Shown in pieces: positions 39,229 to 48,866 of a stretch of 64,000 nt of DNA. Where the stretch lies: contig JADJOZ010000016.1 in NCBI GenBank assembly GCA_016713525.1, positions 124,001-188,000 of the forward strand. Direction: 5' to 3'. Positions within the stretch are counted from its first letter, which is position 1. Each line of letters opens with the position of its first letter. The notes under the pieces were generated by a model. It saw only the letters and a program-made list of their open reading frames with translations, was not told the DNA's origin and did no database searches. The stretch comes from Bacteroidota bacterium. GTDB lineage: Bacteria > Bacteroidota > Bacteroidia > AKYH767-A > OLB10. Made by a program: the position numbers and the translations under genes.

Positions 39229-39302
39229 AATAATCTGCACCACAAAACTTTCAGCATAACCACAACCCGGGCAACTTTTCAACTGAAAGTCTCAAATCCA
39301 TT

Positions 39303-40212
39303 TTGAGTACTTTAGTTTATTTCAATATTTTCAACCATCCGTTAACAGCATCTGAAATTGCTGAATTTGCCCACCATTTTGCTCAATTAACCTCAATCAT
39401 TAAAGAATCACCTCGAATTCCTTGTTGACCAAGAACTGGTTTATAATCACAAAGGTTATTACTTGATTAATGACGAGTTTGAAAATGTTGAACGAAGAGA
39501 ATCTGGATCCTCAATGGCTGAAAAAACCTGGCCTAAGGCTTACTCTCAATCAGTACTCATCAGCAAGTTCCCTTATGTAAGAAGTGTGGTTATTTCAGGA
39601 TCACTTTCAAAGGGATTTATGGATGAGAATTCCGACATTGATTTTCTCATCATTACTGAACCCGGCAGATTGTGGATAACCCGATCTTTACTTGCATTAT
39701 ACAAGAAGCTTTTTCTCTTCAATTCACACAAATATTTTTGTGTGAATTATTTTATTGATACTAACAATCTGACTTTACCCGATAAAAATATATTTATTGC
39801 CACAGAACTTATGTTCGCTGTTCCGGTTTATAATCCTGATGTGCATCGTAATTTTCTGGAAAGCAATAAGTGGGCTATGCAGTATTATCCTTCTAAAAAA
39901 ATGGATATTCCTTTTGATCCGGAAAAATTCCCCCCACCTCCTGTCTCAAAAAAGGTTGCAGAAAAAATTCTTGGTGGATGGCCAGGAAAAATACTCGACA
40001 AGTTACTGATGAAAATAACTATTGGTTTCTGGCAGAAAAAATTCCGCACCATGAAGAAAAAGCAATATGAACGCGACATGAAATCGGACGCAGGAGTTGC
40101 CAAACATCATCCAAATGGTTTTCGCGATCGTGTGCTTCAGGAATATGAGGAGAATTACAATCAGATTCTGATAAAACTAAATGCATGTAAACAAAATTCT
40201 CCTATAAACTAA
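39303..40212 (+). CDS. Nucleotidyltransferase-fold protein (5' end uncertain, one frameshift)
   Basis: About 300 residues. A winged-helix-like N terminus (ILSTLVYFNIFNHPLTASEI) is visible from about 39300, but no ATG precedes it in frame; a TTG at 39303 is the only candidate I see. One extra base near 39391 shifts the frame, after which NHLEFLVDQELVYNHKGYYL continues. The catalytic domain has the DNA polymerase beta-type signature SGSLSKG with DIDFLI (two metal-binding Asp) about 10 residues later, followed by TEPGRLWITRSLLALYKKLF. The substrate is unknown. It stands 13 bases before the first radical SAM gene and probably belongs to the same operon. Confidence 0.7.
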
Positions 40213-40225
40213 TTTACCATTTTTC

Positions 40226-41289
40226 ATGAAGAGAATTTTACTTACTCATTCCTATTTTCTGCGATTTGATCCCAAACAATGGGATATCATGCAACCTTAC
40301 GCGCCTCTGGGAACGTTGTACGCTGCCTCCGTTCTCAGAAACAAAGGTTGGCATTTACCATGTGCAAATTTGCCAATGAAAAAAACATTCCTGTATTCGT
40401 AAACAGTTCCGATGCAACCGATCATTTTGAAAAATATCTTCAAAAAGGAGCTACTGCAGTTTTAAAAGGAGAAGGAGAATTCACTTTACTGGAAGTACTA
40501 AAATCGCAATTTGCAGGTCATGAAATAAACGCCATTCCCGGTGTAATCACTCAGAAGGATTCCGGATTTATAAAAGCTCCTCCAAGAGAAGTGGTAACTA
40601 ATCTCGATGAAATACCTTTCCCTGCTTTTGATCTGGCCGATATGAACCGGTACAGATCGGAATGGATAAAAAAACACGGGTATTTTTCTATTAATATGAG
40701 CACCACCCGCGGATGTCCTTTTAAATGCAACTGGTGTGCAAAACCTATATACGGAAACCGTTATAACTCCCGGTCACCTGAAAATGTTGTCAATGAAATA
40801 AAATTGCTTCAGACCCAGTTTCAAATTGATCACATTTGGTTTTGTGACGATATTTTCGGACTAAAACCCGGCTGGACACGACAATTTGCTGAATTGATTA
40901 AGCAAGAAGGATTAAAGATCAAATATAAAATCCAAAGTCGTGTTGATTTACTTTTACAGGAAAATAATATTGAAGCCCTTGCAGAATCAGGATGCGATAT
41001 TGTTTGGGTTGGTGCTGAATCGGGCTCCCAGAAAATTCTGGATGCCATGGATAAAGGAACAACCATTTCGCAGATAGAACAAGCTACATATTTGCTGAAA
41101 AAACATCACATCAAACCTGCCTTTTTTCTTCAGTTTGGATATCCCGGTGAAACCGACGAGGATATTAATCTGACAGCAAAAATGGTTAGCAAGTTGCTCC
41201 CTTATGATATCGGAATTTCTGTTTCTTATCCGCTTCCCGGGGACCAAGTTTTACGAGAATGTAAAATCACAGTTAAGTCAGAAAACTAA
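40226..41289 (+). CDS. B12-binding radical SAM protein, first copy (internal deletion and frameshift)
   Basis: The ATG at 40226 opens KRILLTHSYFLRFDPKQW, the start of a cobalamin-binding domain. Near 40346-40360 the frame jumps, and comparison with the paralog at 42355 shows that roughly 40 residues of the B12 domain are missing. The radical SAM domain is complete: STTRGCPFKCNWCAKPIYG with the CxxxCxxC cluster (40703-40738), WFCDDIFGL, and WVGAESGSQKILDAMDKG. An extra G in the run 41239-41242 then breaks the frame; restored it reads SYPLPGTKFYENVKSQLS and runs on into the next reading frame. Members of this class perform methylations or rearrangements on unactivated carbon. Two paralogs plus a methyltransferase suggest a biosynthetic function, product unknown. 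Confidence 0.8.
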
Positions 41290-42358
41290 CTGGACAGATT
41301 CCGATGAACTTGCTTTGATGTTTTCAAATACATATCCATCTGAATACTACAAACATCTGCATCGTTATATTCATAAAAATTATCGCCGCCATCAGGGTGT
41401 CGATGTACTTAAGAACTTAGTTTCAGGAAAAGAAAAATGGAATCCCTTAAATTTAAAAAGGGCCGCATGGAGCGTTTATCATATTCCAGGTGAATGGAAA
41501 CACAAAAAGGAAATGACACGGATTGCACATTCAACCATTCCATCCAATTCAAGTAATGGTTCGGTGTCGCAAACTGCACATGCGTTTGATGTAATGGCAA
41601 GCAATTACGACAGTGATTTTACATTCACTCAAACAGGTGAATTGCAACGCAACAGAGTGCATGCCTATCTGTTAAAAGAAGCCCCACCTGCCATATTTAA
41701 AAATGTGCTGGAAGTAAATTGTGGCACCGGTTATGATGCGTTTTGGATGGTTGATAAAGGCTATTATGTTTTGGCTACCGATGCCTCTGCGCAAATGATT
41801 GCCAAGTGTCAACAAAAAAAGACAGCACAGCATCGCGTAGAATTTATTCAAACCCCATTTCAGGAATTACAAAAAATGGAAACGGGAAAGTACGATGTTA
41901 TTTTTTCAAATTTCGGTGGATTCAATTGCGCTCCTCCAAATGATCTTAAAATGATGGCTGCTGAATTTCACCGGTTACTTCGCCCCGGTGGAAAATTAAT
42001 TGCTGTTATCATGGGCCGAAAATGTATCATTGAAAGACTATATTTTTTATTCAAAAATGATACGGCAAAACGAAATCGAAGAAAATCGTTTCATCCCGTT
42101 AAGGCAAATGTTGCAGGTGAAATGATAGATATCTGGTATTACTCACCTAAAGAATTCGCTTATTATATGGCGCCTTTTTTCGAATTATCTGCTTACAAGC
42201 CTATCGGATTGTTTTTACCGCCATCTTATTTAGATAAAAATTTGAAAAAAATCCCCGGAGTACTGCCGATTCTTAATCAACTTGAAAAACTAAGCACCAT
42301 TCACCCTGGTTGGTCAGATTATGCCGATCATTACCTTATAGACCTGACCAAACGATGA
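41239..42358 (+). CDS. Radical SAM C-terminal tail fused in frame to a class I methyltransferase
   Basis: After the frameshift at 41239-41242 the frame carries about 90 residues of radical SAM C-terminal region (DELALMFSNTYPSEYYKHLH), a short polar linker (HSTIPSNSSNGSVS) and then a class I SAM methyltransferase: QTAHAFDVMASNYDSDF, motif I VLEVNCGTGYDAF, ATDASAQMI and LLRPGGKLIAVIMG. Either this is a natural fusion or a stop/start pair has been lost; internal ATG codons at 41512 and 41592 could start a separate methyltransferase. The stop overlaps the next start by four bases (ATGA), so translation of the second radical SAM gene is coupled. Confidence 0.7.
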
Positions 42359-43746
42359 AAATTCTGCTTACTCATGCCTATTATTTGAATGAAGATCCGC
42401 GTGAGCTGCTTATTATGAAGCCTTACGTTCCACTAGGCATTCTGTATATTGCTGCATTTCTTGAAGAACATGGGTATCCCAATCAGGTTTTTGATGCTAC
42501 CTTTTCTGACTTTAATTCACATTGTAATTTTCTCATCGAACAAAAACCGGATGTCATTGGTATCTATACCAATCTGATGACCAAGGTAAATGTATTGCGG
42601 CTAATCAGCTTCATAAAAAATGAACCGGCATTGGTTCAAACGAAAATAATTTTAGGCGGACCTGAAGTTAGAAATCATGCTCCAAATTTTATTGAATTTG
42701 GTGCCGATTACATTGTGCTTGGTGAAGGCGAAGAAACGATGCTGGAACTGGTTCAGTGTTTACATCAAAAAAATGGAAATGAAGCTAAAATTGCCGGTAT
42801 TGCTTTCTCAAATGACAACGCCATTTTTTATTCTGAAGAAAGAAAAAATATCCGTGATATCAATGCCCTCCCCTTCCCTGCCCGACAGAAAGTCAATCTT
42901 CAGTTATATTTTGATGCCTGGAAAAATAAACATGGCGAAAGTGCTGTATCTGTCAGTACCATGCGGGGTTGTCCTTATACCTGTAAATGGTGCAGTAGAG
43001 CTGTGTATGGGCAGAGTTACAGGCGACGTTCACCACAACTGGTTGCTCAGGAATTAAAATGGATCGAATCGAATTATGATGTCGATACTGTTTGGTTTGT
43101 TGACGATGTTTTTACTATCAGTCACAAATGGCTTAAGGAATTCCGGGATGCCCTCAAAAATCAAAATGTAACCATCAAATATGAATGCATTACCCGTGCC
43201 GACAGAATGAATGAAGAGGTTCTGGAAGTGTTGCGCGACTCGGGTTGTTACCGTGTATGGATTGGTGCTGAAAGTGGTTCTCAGAAAATTATTGATGCTA
43301 TGGACCGGCGTGTGGATGTGAATCAGGTCAGGGAAATGATCCGCAAAAGCAAAGATTATGGCATTCAATCCGGAACATTCATTATGGTTGGATACCCCGG
43401 AGAAACTGAATCCGATATCATTGAAACGCTTCATCACCTAAAGTCTTCCGACCCCGACTTATACACAATCACCATTGCCTATCCTATTAAAGGCACTCCC
43501 CTGTACACACAAACAGAAGCTAAATTTGTAGTTAAACCGGAATGGCATCTGGGCTCCGACCGTCAAATTGACTTCAAACGAACTTATCGCCGGCAGTATT
43601 ATGATTATGCTATTCGGTGGATCGCCAATCAAATGTCCATTCACCGAAGTATCAAAGCCAACCGTGCATTTACTGATCGTATAAAGCCTACGATCAAATC
43701 GATTGCTGCCCGGGCTGCAATGACTTTCTATAAGTTTCAAAGCTGA
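42355..43746 (+). CDS. B12-binding radical SAM protein, second copy
   Basis: 463 residues from the ATG at 42355, which overlaps the upstream TGA. N-terminal cobalamin-binding domain (MKILLTHAYYLNEDPRELL, then IGIYTNLMTKVNVLR and IILGGPEVRNHAPNFIEFGA), with no DxHxxG motif visible, so B12 would be bound base-off without a histidine ligand, or not at all. The radical SAM domain has STMRGCPYTCKWCSRAVYG with the CxxxCxxC cluster (residues about 203-210), TVWFVDDVF and WIGAESGSQKIIDAMDRR. The C-terminal 80 residues are specific. Its neighbour at 40226 is a clear paralog. The frame is intact. Confidence 0.87.
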   Translation: MKILLTHAYYLNEDPRELLIMKPYVPLGILYIAAFLEEHGYPNQVFDATFSDFNSHCNFLIEQKPDVIGIYTNLMTKVNVLRLISFIKNEPALVQTKIILGGPEVRNHAPNFIEFGADYIVLGEGEETMLELVQCLHQKNGNEAKIAGIAFSNDNAIFYSEERKNIRDINALPFPARQKVNLQLYFDAWKNKHGESAVSVSTMRGCPYTCKWCSRAVYGQSYRRRSPQLVAQELKWIESNYDVDTVWFVDDVFTISHKWLKEFRDALKNQNVTIKYECITRADRMNEEVLEVLRDSGCYRVWIGAESGSQKIIDAMDRRVDVNQVREMIRKSKDYGIQSGTFIMVGYPGETESDIIETLHHLKSSDPDLYTITIAYPIKGTPLYTQTEAKFVVKPEWHLGSDRQIDFKRTYRRQYYDYAIRWIANQMSIHRSIKANRAFTDRIKPTIKSIAARAAMTFYKFQS

Positions 43747-43754
43747 AATTACAA

Positions 43755-43785
43755 TTTGGCGAATGGCAGAAAGTTCGTATTTTTG
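43755..43785 (+). promoter_or_regulatory. Promoter of yebC
   Basis: TTTG (43755-43758), 19 bases, TATTTTTG (43778-43785), 28 bases before the ATG at 43814. Exact fit to the Bacteroidota consensus. Confidence 0.7.
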
Positions 43786-43813
43786 TGCATTCATTAATAA
43801 TTAAACAGGAATT

Positions 43814-44521
43814 ATGGGACGCGCTTTCGAGAAACGTAAACATAAGATGTTCGCCAGATTTTCAAAAATGGCAAAGCAATTCACCAGAATTGGAAAAGAA
43901 ATAGCCATCGCCGTAAAACAAGGTGGACCTGAACCCGATAATAATCCGAGGCTGAGGATGGTTATGGTGAATGCCAAAAGCTTGAACATGCCCAAGGACC
44001 GGGTAGATGCCGCCATAAAACGTGCCAGTTCAAAAGACATTGAAAGTTACGAAGAGGTTGTTTATGAGGGATATGCACCTCATGGTATTGCCATTTTAGT
44101 CGAATGTGCAACCGATAATAATACCAGAACCGTTGCCAATATTAGAATGTATTTTTCACGCTCCGATGGTGCCTTGGGCAAAACCGGGTCACTTGATTTT
44201 TTATTCGAACGCAAAGGCATTTTCAAATTAAAAAATACCGGAGTGAGTGTGGAAGATCTTGAACTGGACCTGATTGATTTCGGAGCGGAAGAAGTATTTG
44301 AGGACGAAGGTGATATTTTTGTTTACACCTCATTTCAAAATTTTGGAGTGATGAATAAAGCTCTTGAAGAGAAAAAAATAGAAGTTATCAGCACAGAATT
44401 GCAAAGAATTCCAACTAATACAGTTGAATTAACAGAGGATCAACAAAAAGAGGTGGAAGCACTAATTGAAAAAATTGAGGACGATGATGATGTCCAGGCA
44501 GTTTATCATAATATGGCTTAA
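43814..44521 (+). CDS. YebC/PmpR family protein
   Basis: 235 residues with the family start MGRAFEKRKHKMFARFSKMA, the PRLRMVMVNAKSLNMPKDRV segment, YEGYAPHGIAILVECATDN and DGALGKTGSLDFLF. YebC proteins were first described as transcription regulators and have more recently been linked to relief of ribosome stalling at proline-rich stretches, so I avoid a firm function. The length is normal. It has its own promoter and an AT-rich terminator. Confidence 0.93.
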   Translation: MGRAFEKRKHKMFARFSKMAKQFTRIGKEIAIAVKQGGPEPDNNPRLRMVMVNAKSLNMPKDRVDAAIKRASSKDIESYEEVVYEGYAPHGIAILVECATDNNTRTVANIRMYFSRSDGALGKTGSLDFLFERKGIFKLKNTGVSVEDLELDLIDFGAEEVFEDEGDIFVYTSFQNFGVMNKALEEKKIEVISTELQRIPTNTVELTEDQQKEVEALIEKIEDDDDVQAVYHNMA

Positions 44522-44534
44522 TTGAGTCTTTTAT

Positions 44535-44560
44535 TTGTAAATCATTAATTTACAATATTT
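44535..44560 (+). terminator. AT-rich hairpin after yebC
   Basis: TTGTAAAT / ATTTACAA with a 5-base loop, followed by TATTT, 13 bases after the stop. The stem is weak because it is AT-rich. Confidence 0.5.
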
Positions 44561-44640
44561 TAGAAGCTTGAGGGTGCTGCAATGACCTTATTTTCAGGTT
44601 AATTTCAACAAACTGTTAACAAGGTGTAATAAAATATTTG

Positions 44641-44670
44641 TTGAGCGGTTGTTTGAATCAGCTACTTTTG
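44641..44670 (+). promoter_or_regulatory. Promoter of pyrG
   Basis: TTG (44641-44643), 19 bases, TACTTTTG (44663-44670), 20 bases before the GTG start at 44691. Confidence 0.7.
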
Positions 44671-44690
44671 CAGCTTGAAAATCATGAACT

Positions 44691-46308
44691 GTGGAAACGA
44701 AAACCTCTCCTGTTAAATACATCTTTGTAACCGGTGGTGTTTCATCATCACTCGGAAAAGGCATTATTTCAGCATCTTTAGCTAAACTGCTTCAGGCAAG
44801 AGGGTATTCGGCTACCATCCAGAAACTCGATCCCTACATTAATGTTGATCCGGGAACATTGAATCCCTATGAACATGGCGAGTGCTTTGTAACCAATGAC
44901 GGTGCTGAAACAGATCTCGACTTAGGTCACTATGAGCGGTTTCTGAATGTTCCAACTTCACAATCGAATAACGTTACCACCGGCAGAATCTACCAAACTG
45001 TAATTAACAAAGAACGCGAAGGAGCCTATCTTGGGAAAACAGTTCAGGTAATTCCACATATCACAGATGAAATAAAACGACGCATCAAACTATTAGGTGA
45101 AACCGGTCAGTTTGAAGTAGTTATTACCGAAATCGGCGGCACTGTAGGTGATATTGAATCCCTCCCCTTCATCGAGGCTGTGAGGCAAATGATTTGGGAA
45201 ATGGGGTCTAATTGTGCGGTAATTCACCTGACTCTCCTTCCATATCTTACAGTTACCGGAGAATTAAAAACGAAACCTACACAGCATTCAGTGAAAACCC
45301 TGCTCGAGTATGGAGTTCAACCCGATATTTTAGTTTGCCGTTCGGAAAAGCCAGTGAATGCTGAAATCAGAAGGAAACTTGCCCTTTTCTGTAATGTAAA
45401 CGTAAATGCTGTAATTGAATCTATTGATGCCAGCACCATATACGATGTGCCACTGCTGATGCTAAAAGAACAACTCGACAAAGTTGTTTTGGCAAAATTG
45501 AAACTCCCACTTCGTCAGGAACCTGACATGGAAGGATGGAAAAACTTCCTTGGCAAACTAAAAATCCAACTTCTGAAGTTAGAATTGGTCTGATAGGGAA
45601 ATATATTGAACTTAAAGATGCTTACAAGTCCATTGCTGAATCGCTTATTCATGCCGGAGTTTCGAATGAAACTAAAGTGAATGTAGAATGGATTCATTCC
45701 GAGAAACTTGACGAAAAAAATGTTCAGGAAAAGCTCGGTAACCTGCATGGGATACTGGTTGCTCCGGGTTTTGGTGATCGTGGAATTGAAGGAAAGATCA
45801 ATGCAATCCGATTTGCACGTGAGCAAAAAATCCCCTTTTTAGGAATCTGTCTGGGTATGCAATGTGCAGTTATTGAATTCAGCAGAAATGTTTTAGGCTT
45901 AGAAAATGCCCATTCCACCGAAATGGCTCCTGAAACAAAATATCCGGTCATCGATATTATGGATGACCAGAAAAACATCACCAAAAAAGGTGGCACCATG
46001 CGCCTGGGTGAATATCCATGCAACATTTCTAAAAACACCAAAGCTGCAACAATTTACGGGAAGTCAAGAATATCGGAGCGTCACCGTCACCGTTACGAAT
46101 TCAACAACAAGTACCTTAAAAAATTTGAAGATGCAGGGATGGTGGCTTCTGGAGTAAATCCCAATGGCAATCTCGTGGAAATAATTGAATATAAGAACCA
46201 TCCATGGTTTATTGGGGTGCAATTTCACCCTGAATACAAGAGTACTGTCGAAAATCCACACCCTCTTTTTGTGAAGTTTGTGAAGGCGCACTCGACTATT
46301 CCCGATAA
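44691..46308 (+). CDS. pyrG: CTP synthase (frame broken twice)
   Basis: Makes CTP from UTP, ATP and glutamine. GTG start at 44691; synthetase domain with FVTGGVSSSLGKGIISASLA (residues about 12-31), KLDPYINVDPGTLNPYEHGE and GGTVGDIESLPF. A missing A in the run 45560-45564 shifts the frame; restored it reads KLKNPTSEVRIGLIGKY and enters the glutaminase domain with GFGDRG, FLGICLGMQCAVIEF (nucleophile Cys) and the HPEYKS motif. A second lost base in GAAGGCGCAC near 46286 hides the natural ending VKAALDYSR and stop at 46308; without the correction the frame runs implausibly on into the yidC promoter. About 540 residues when repaired, normal for the family. Confidence 0.93.
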
Positions 46309-46342
46309 CCTGAAAAGCTCTTTTCAGCAGCGCATTTATTGT

Positions 46343-46350
46343 TATCTTTG
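46343..46350 (+). promoter_or_regulatory. Candidate -7 element of yidC
   Basis: TATCTTTG (46343-46350) fits TAnnTTTG, 20 bases before the yidC ATG. No clear TTTG at -33. Its position supports ending pyrG at 46308. Confidence 0.5.
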
Positions 46351-46370
46351 CGGGCTTATTTTAATGATGA

Positions 46371-48223
46371 ATGGATCGTAATTCAATAATTGGACTTTTA
46401 TTAATTGGTGCAGTTCTGATTGGCTTTAGCCTGTGGAATGCCCCTGGTGCTGAGGAACTTGCTCAGAAACAAAAAACTCAGGATTCCCTGATTGCTGTTG
46501 AACAAAAGGCTAAACTGGAAGCCATTGCGGCTGCCAAAGTGGCTAAGTCGGCAATGCCGGCATTGACTGATACCTTGTCGCTTAATGGAATTGAGCAACC
46601 ATCAGATTCTCTTCGCGCCTTGCAACTTCAGCAACAGTTTGGTTCATTCGCCGCAGCAGCTGAAGGAACAGAGGCATTCACTACTATTGAAAATGATAAG
46701 CTGAAAGTAACCTTCACCAATAAAGGCGGAAGAGTACATGCTGTTGAATTGAAAGAATACAAGACCTCCACCCAAAAGCCACTTATTCTTTTTGAAAGTG
46801 ACTCGACTGTTTTTGGTCTAAACTTTTTGCTCAAAATAGAAATGTCTCCACCAACAATCTGTTTTTTGAACCTGTAAAAAAAGGAAATAAAATTGCTTAT
46901 CGCCTGAATGCACCCGGGTATGGATATCTTGAATATGCCTACACACTCCCGGCTTCCGGCTACATGCTCGATTTCAACATCAATATTTCAGGGTTGGAAC
47001 AAGTAATTGCTGCGAATATTAATTACCTGGAACTCGATTGGAAACAAAATCTTTATAAAAAAGAGAAAGATGCAAAATCAGAACAGATAAACTCAACAGT
47101 CTATTACAAATACACAGCTGATGAAGCAGAGTACCTTTCTGAAACAAGTGATGATGAAGAAACGTTACCTACTAAAGTTAAGTGGGTCGCTTTTAAACAA
47201 CAGTATTTTAACACCACCCTCATTGCTAAGAATGAATTCGACAAACCAACCAAATTGTCGACCCGCCATCCGGAAGGACATGATTCACTGGTAAAATTCA
47301 TGACAGCAAGTTTTACCATTCCTTATTCTCATAAGCCTTATGAGAGTTTTGATATGAGTTTTTATTTCGGGCCCAACCATTACCAGACCTTGAAATCATA
47401 TGAATTAGGAATGGAAAAATTAGTTCCACTTGGCTGGGGAATTTTTGGATGGGTAAACCGTTTTATTGTAATTCCAATTTTTAACTTCCTGGGTAAGTTT
47501 GACATGAGCTATGGACTCATCATTCTTATTCTGACTATTGCCATTAAGTTGATGCTGCTTCCGCTGACTTACAAAGCATATCTTTCAACAGCTAAGATGA
47601 AAGTGTTGAAACCTGAGATGGATGAGATTCAGGCCAAGCATAAAGAAGATCCTATGAAAGGGCAGCAGGAATTGCTTGCCATGTATCGTAAGGCCGGTGT
47701 AAATCCTTTGGGAGGTTGCCTGCCTATGCTGTTGCAGATGCCAATTCTGATTGCCATGTTTCGTTTCTTCCCGGCTTCCATTGAGCTCAGACAGGAAGCA
47801 TTCCTGTGGGCAACCGATCTATCGACATACGATTCAATCCTTGATCTTCCTTTCAACATACCTTTTTATGGCGACCACGTCAGTTTGTTTACCATTCTGA
47901 TGACCATCTCCACATTGATGTATACATACCTGAATTCACAAATGACTGCAGCTAATCCGCAGATGAAATGGGTAATGTATCTGATGCCAATTATGTTCCT
48001 TGGTATTTTTAATAATTATTCTGCAGGACTTAGCTACTATTATTTCCTTGCTAACATGATCAGCTTCGGGCAACAATTTCTATTCCGTGCTGCAGTTGAT
48101 GAAAAAGCAATTCATGCCAAGATTCAGGAGAATAAAAAGAAACCTAACACTCAAACAAAGTCCAAGTTTCAACAACGACTGGAGCAAATGGCCCGTGAGC
48201 GTGGTGTAAATACTAAGAAATAA
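46371..48223 (+). CDS. yidC: Membrane protein insertase YidC (frame broken once)
   Basis: About 618 residues when joined. The N-terminal membrane segment (NSIIGLLLIGAVLIGFSLWN) is followed by a periplasmic domain; a missing T in the run 46824-46828 breaks the frame, and restoring it gives FGLNFFAQNRNVSTNNLFFE and continues to the periplasmic beta-fold (SHKPYESFDMSFYFGPNHY). The conserved 60KD_IMP domain follows: WGIFGWVNRFIVIPIFNFLG, LLPLTYKAYLSTAKMKVLKP, GGCLPMLLQMPILIAMFRFF and NYSAGLSYYYFLANMISF, with a basic C-terminal tail. It inserts inner-membrane proteins alone or with SecYEG. The gene is essential in most bacteria, which argues for sequencing error. Confidence 0.95.
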
Positions 48224-48231
48224 TTGTAACA

Positions 48232-48759
48232 ATGGCACTGACAAAAAAAATATTTGCTGTGTGTAGTGCTGTTGTGATTCTCCAATTACTGGTATTAACT
48301 TCCTGCAAAAGTCCGAAAGCATCAACTGTAAATGAAGAATCAACAGGTTCAAACGCCGACTCGCTGATTGCTTACCTGGAACGCACTCCTTGCTTTGGAA
48401 AATGTCCTTATTATAGCATCCGCATTTACAAAAGTGGCTATGTAGTTTATGAAGGTAAACGTGATGTCGATAAAATAGGGAGGTTCCAAACAATGCTCAA
48501 TCAGGATGCCATTAAGGAACTCGGACAGTTTGCTTTGAACTCCGGCTTTTTTGAACTTGCAAATGAATACCGGAACCCTCACCTCACCGATTTTCCTACT
48601 ATCTACATTGAAGTAAATTATGCGGGTAAAAAGAAAAAAATTACGCATTATGATGCATCCCCTCCTGACACGTTAGTGAACATGGAAAATTTTATAGATG
48701 CCTTGTTTTCTGAGTCAACAAAATGGGAGTTGCATCCTATACAGGATCTGAAAGATTGA
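48232..48759 (+). CDS. DUF6438 lipoprotein
   Basis: 175 residues. Signal peptide with lipobox LLVLTSCKS (Cys at residue about 24) predicts a membrane-anchored lipoprotein. The mature part matches the DUF6438 pattern: YLERTPCFGKCPYYSIRIYK, then GYVVYEGKRDVDKIG and a two-Cys pair in PCFGKCP that could form a disulfide. The function is unknown. It starts 8 bases after yidC and is probably cotranscribed. Confidence 0.82.
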   Translation: MALTKKIFAVCSAVVILQLLVLTSCKSPKASTVNEESTGSNADSLIAYLERTPCFGKCPYYSIRIYKSGYVVYEGKRDVDKIGRFQTMLNQDAIKELGQFALNSGFFELANEYRNPHLTDFPTIYIEVNYAGKKKKITHYDASPPDTLVNMENFIDALFSESTKWELHPIQDLKD

Positions 48760-48837
48760 TTATTTAATATTATTGTTTTTAAAATTTGATTCATATTACA
48801 ACTATGAATTGTTAATGTAATTTGCTGCTTTTTTATT

Positions 48838-48845
48838 TACTTTTG
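48838..48845 (+). promoter_or_regulatory. Candidate -7 element of the ligase-like gene
   Basis: TACTTTTG fits TAnnTTTG, 21 bases before the ATG at 48867. The -33 region is weak. Confidence 0.45.
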
Positions 48846-48866
48846 ATCTGATACCACAACCTGGAC

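Noticed and set aside
42677..43437. Out-of-phase frames of about 126 codons within the second radical SAM gene
   Set aside because: Shadows of a well-conserved gene on the same and the opposite strand.
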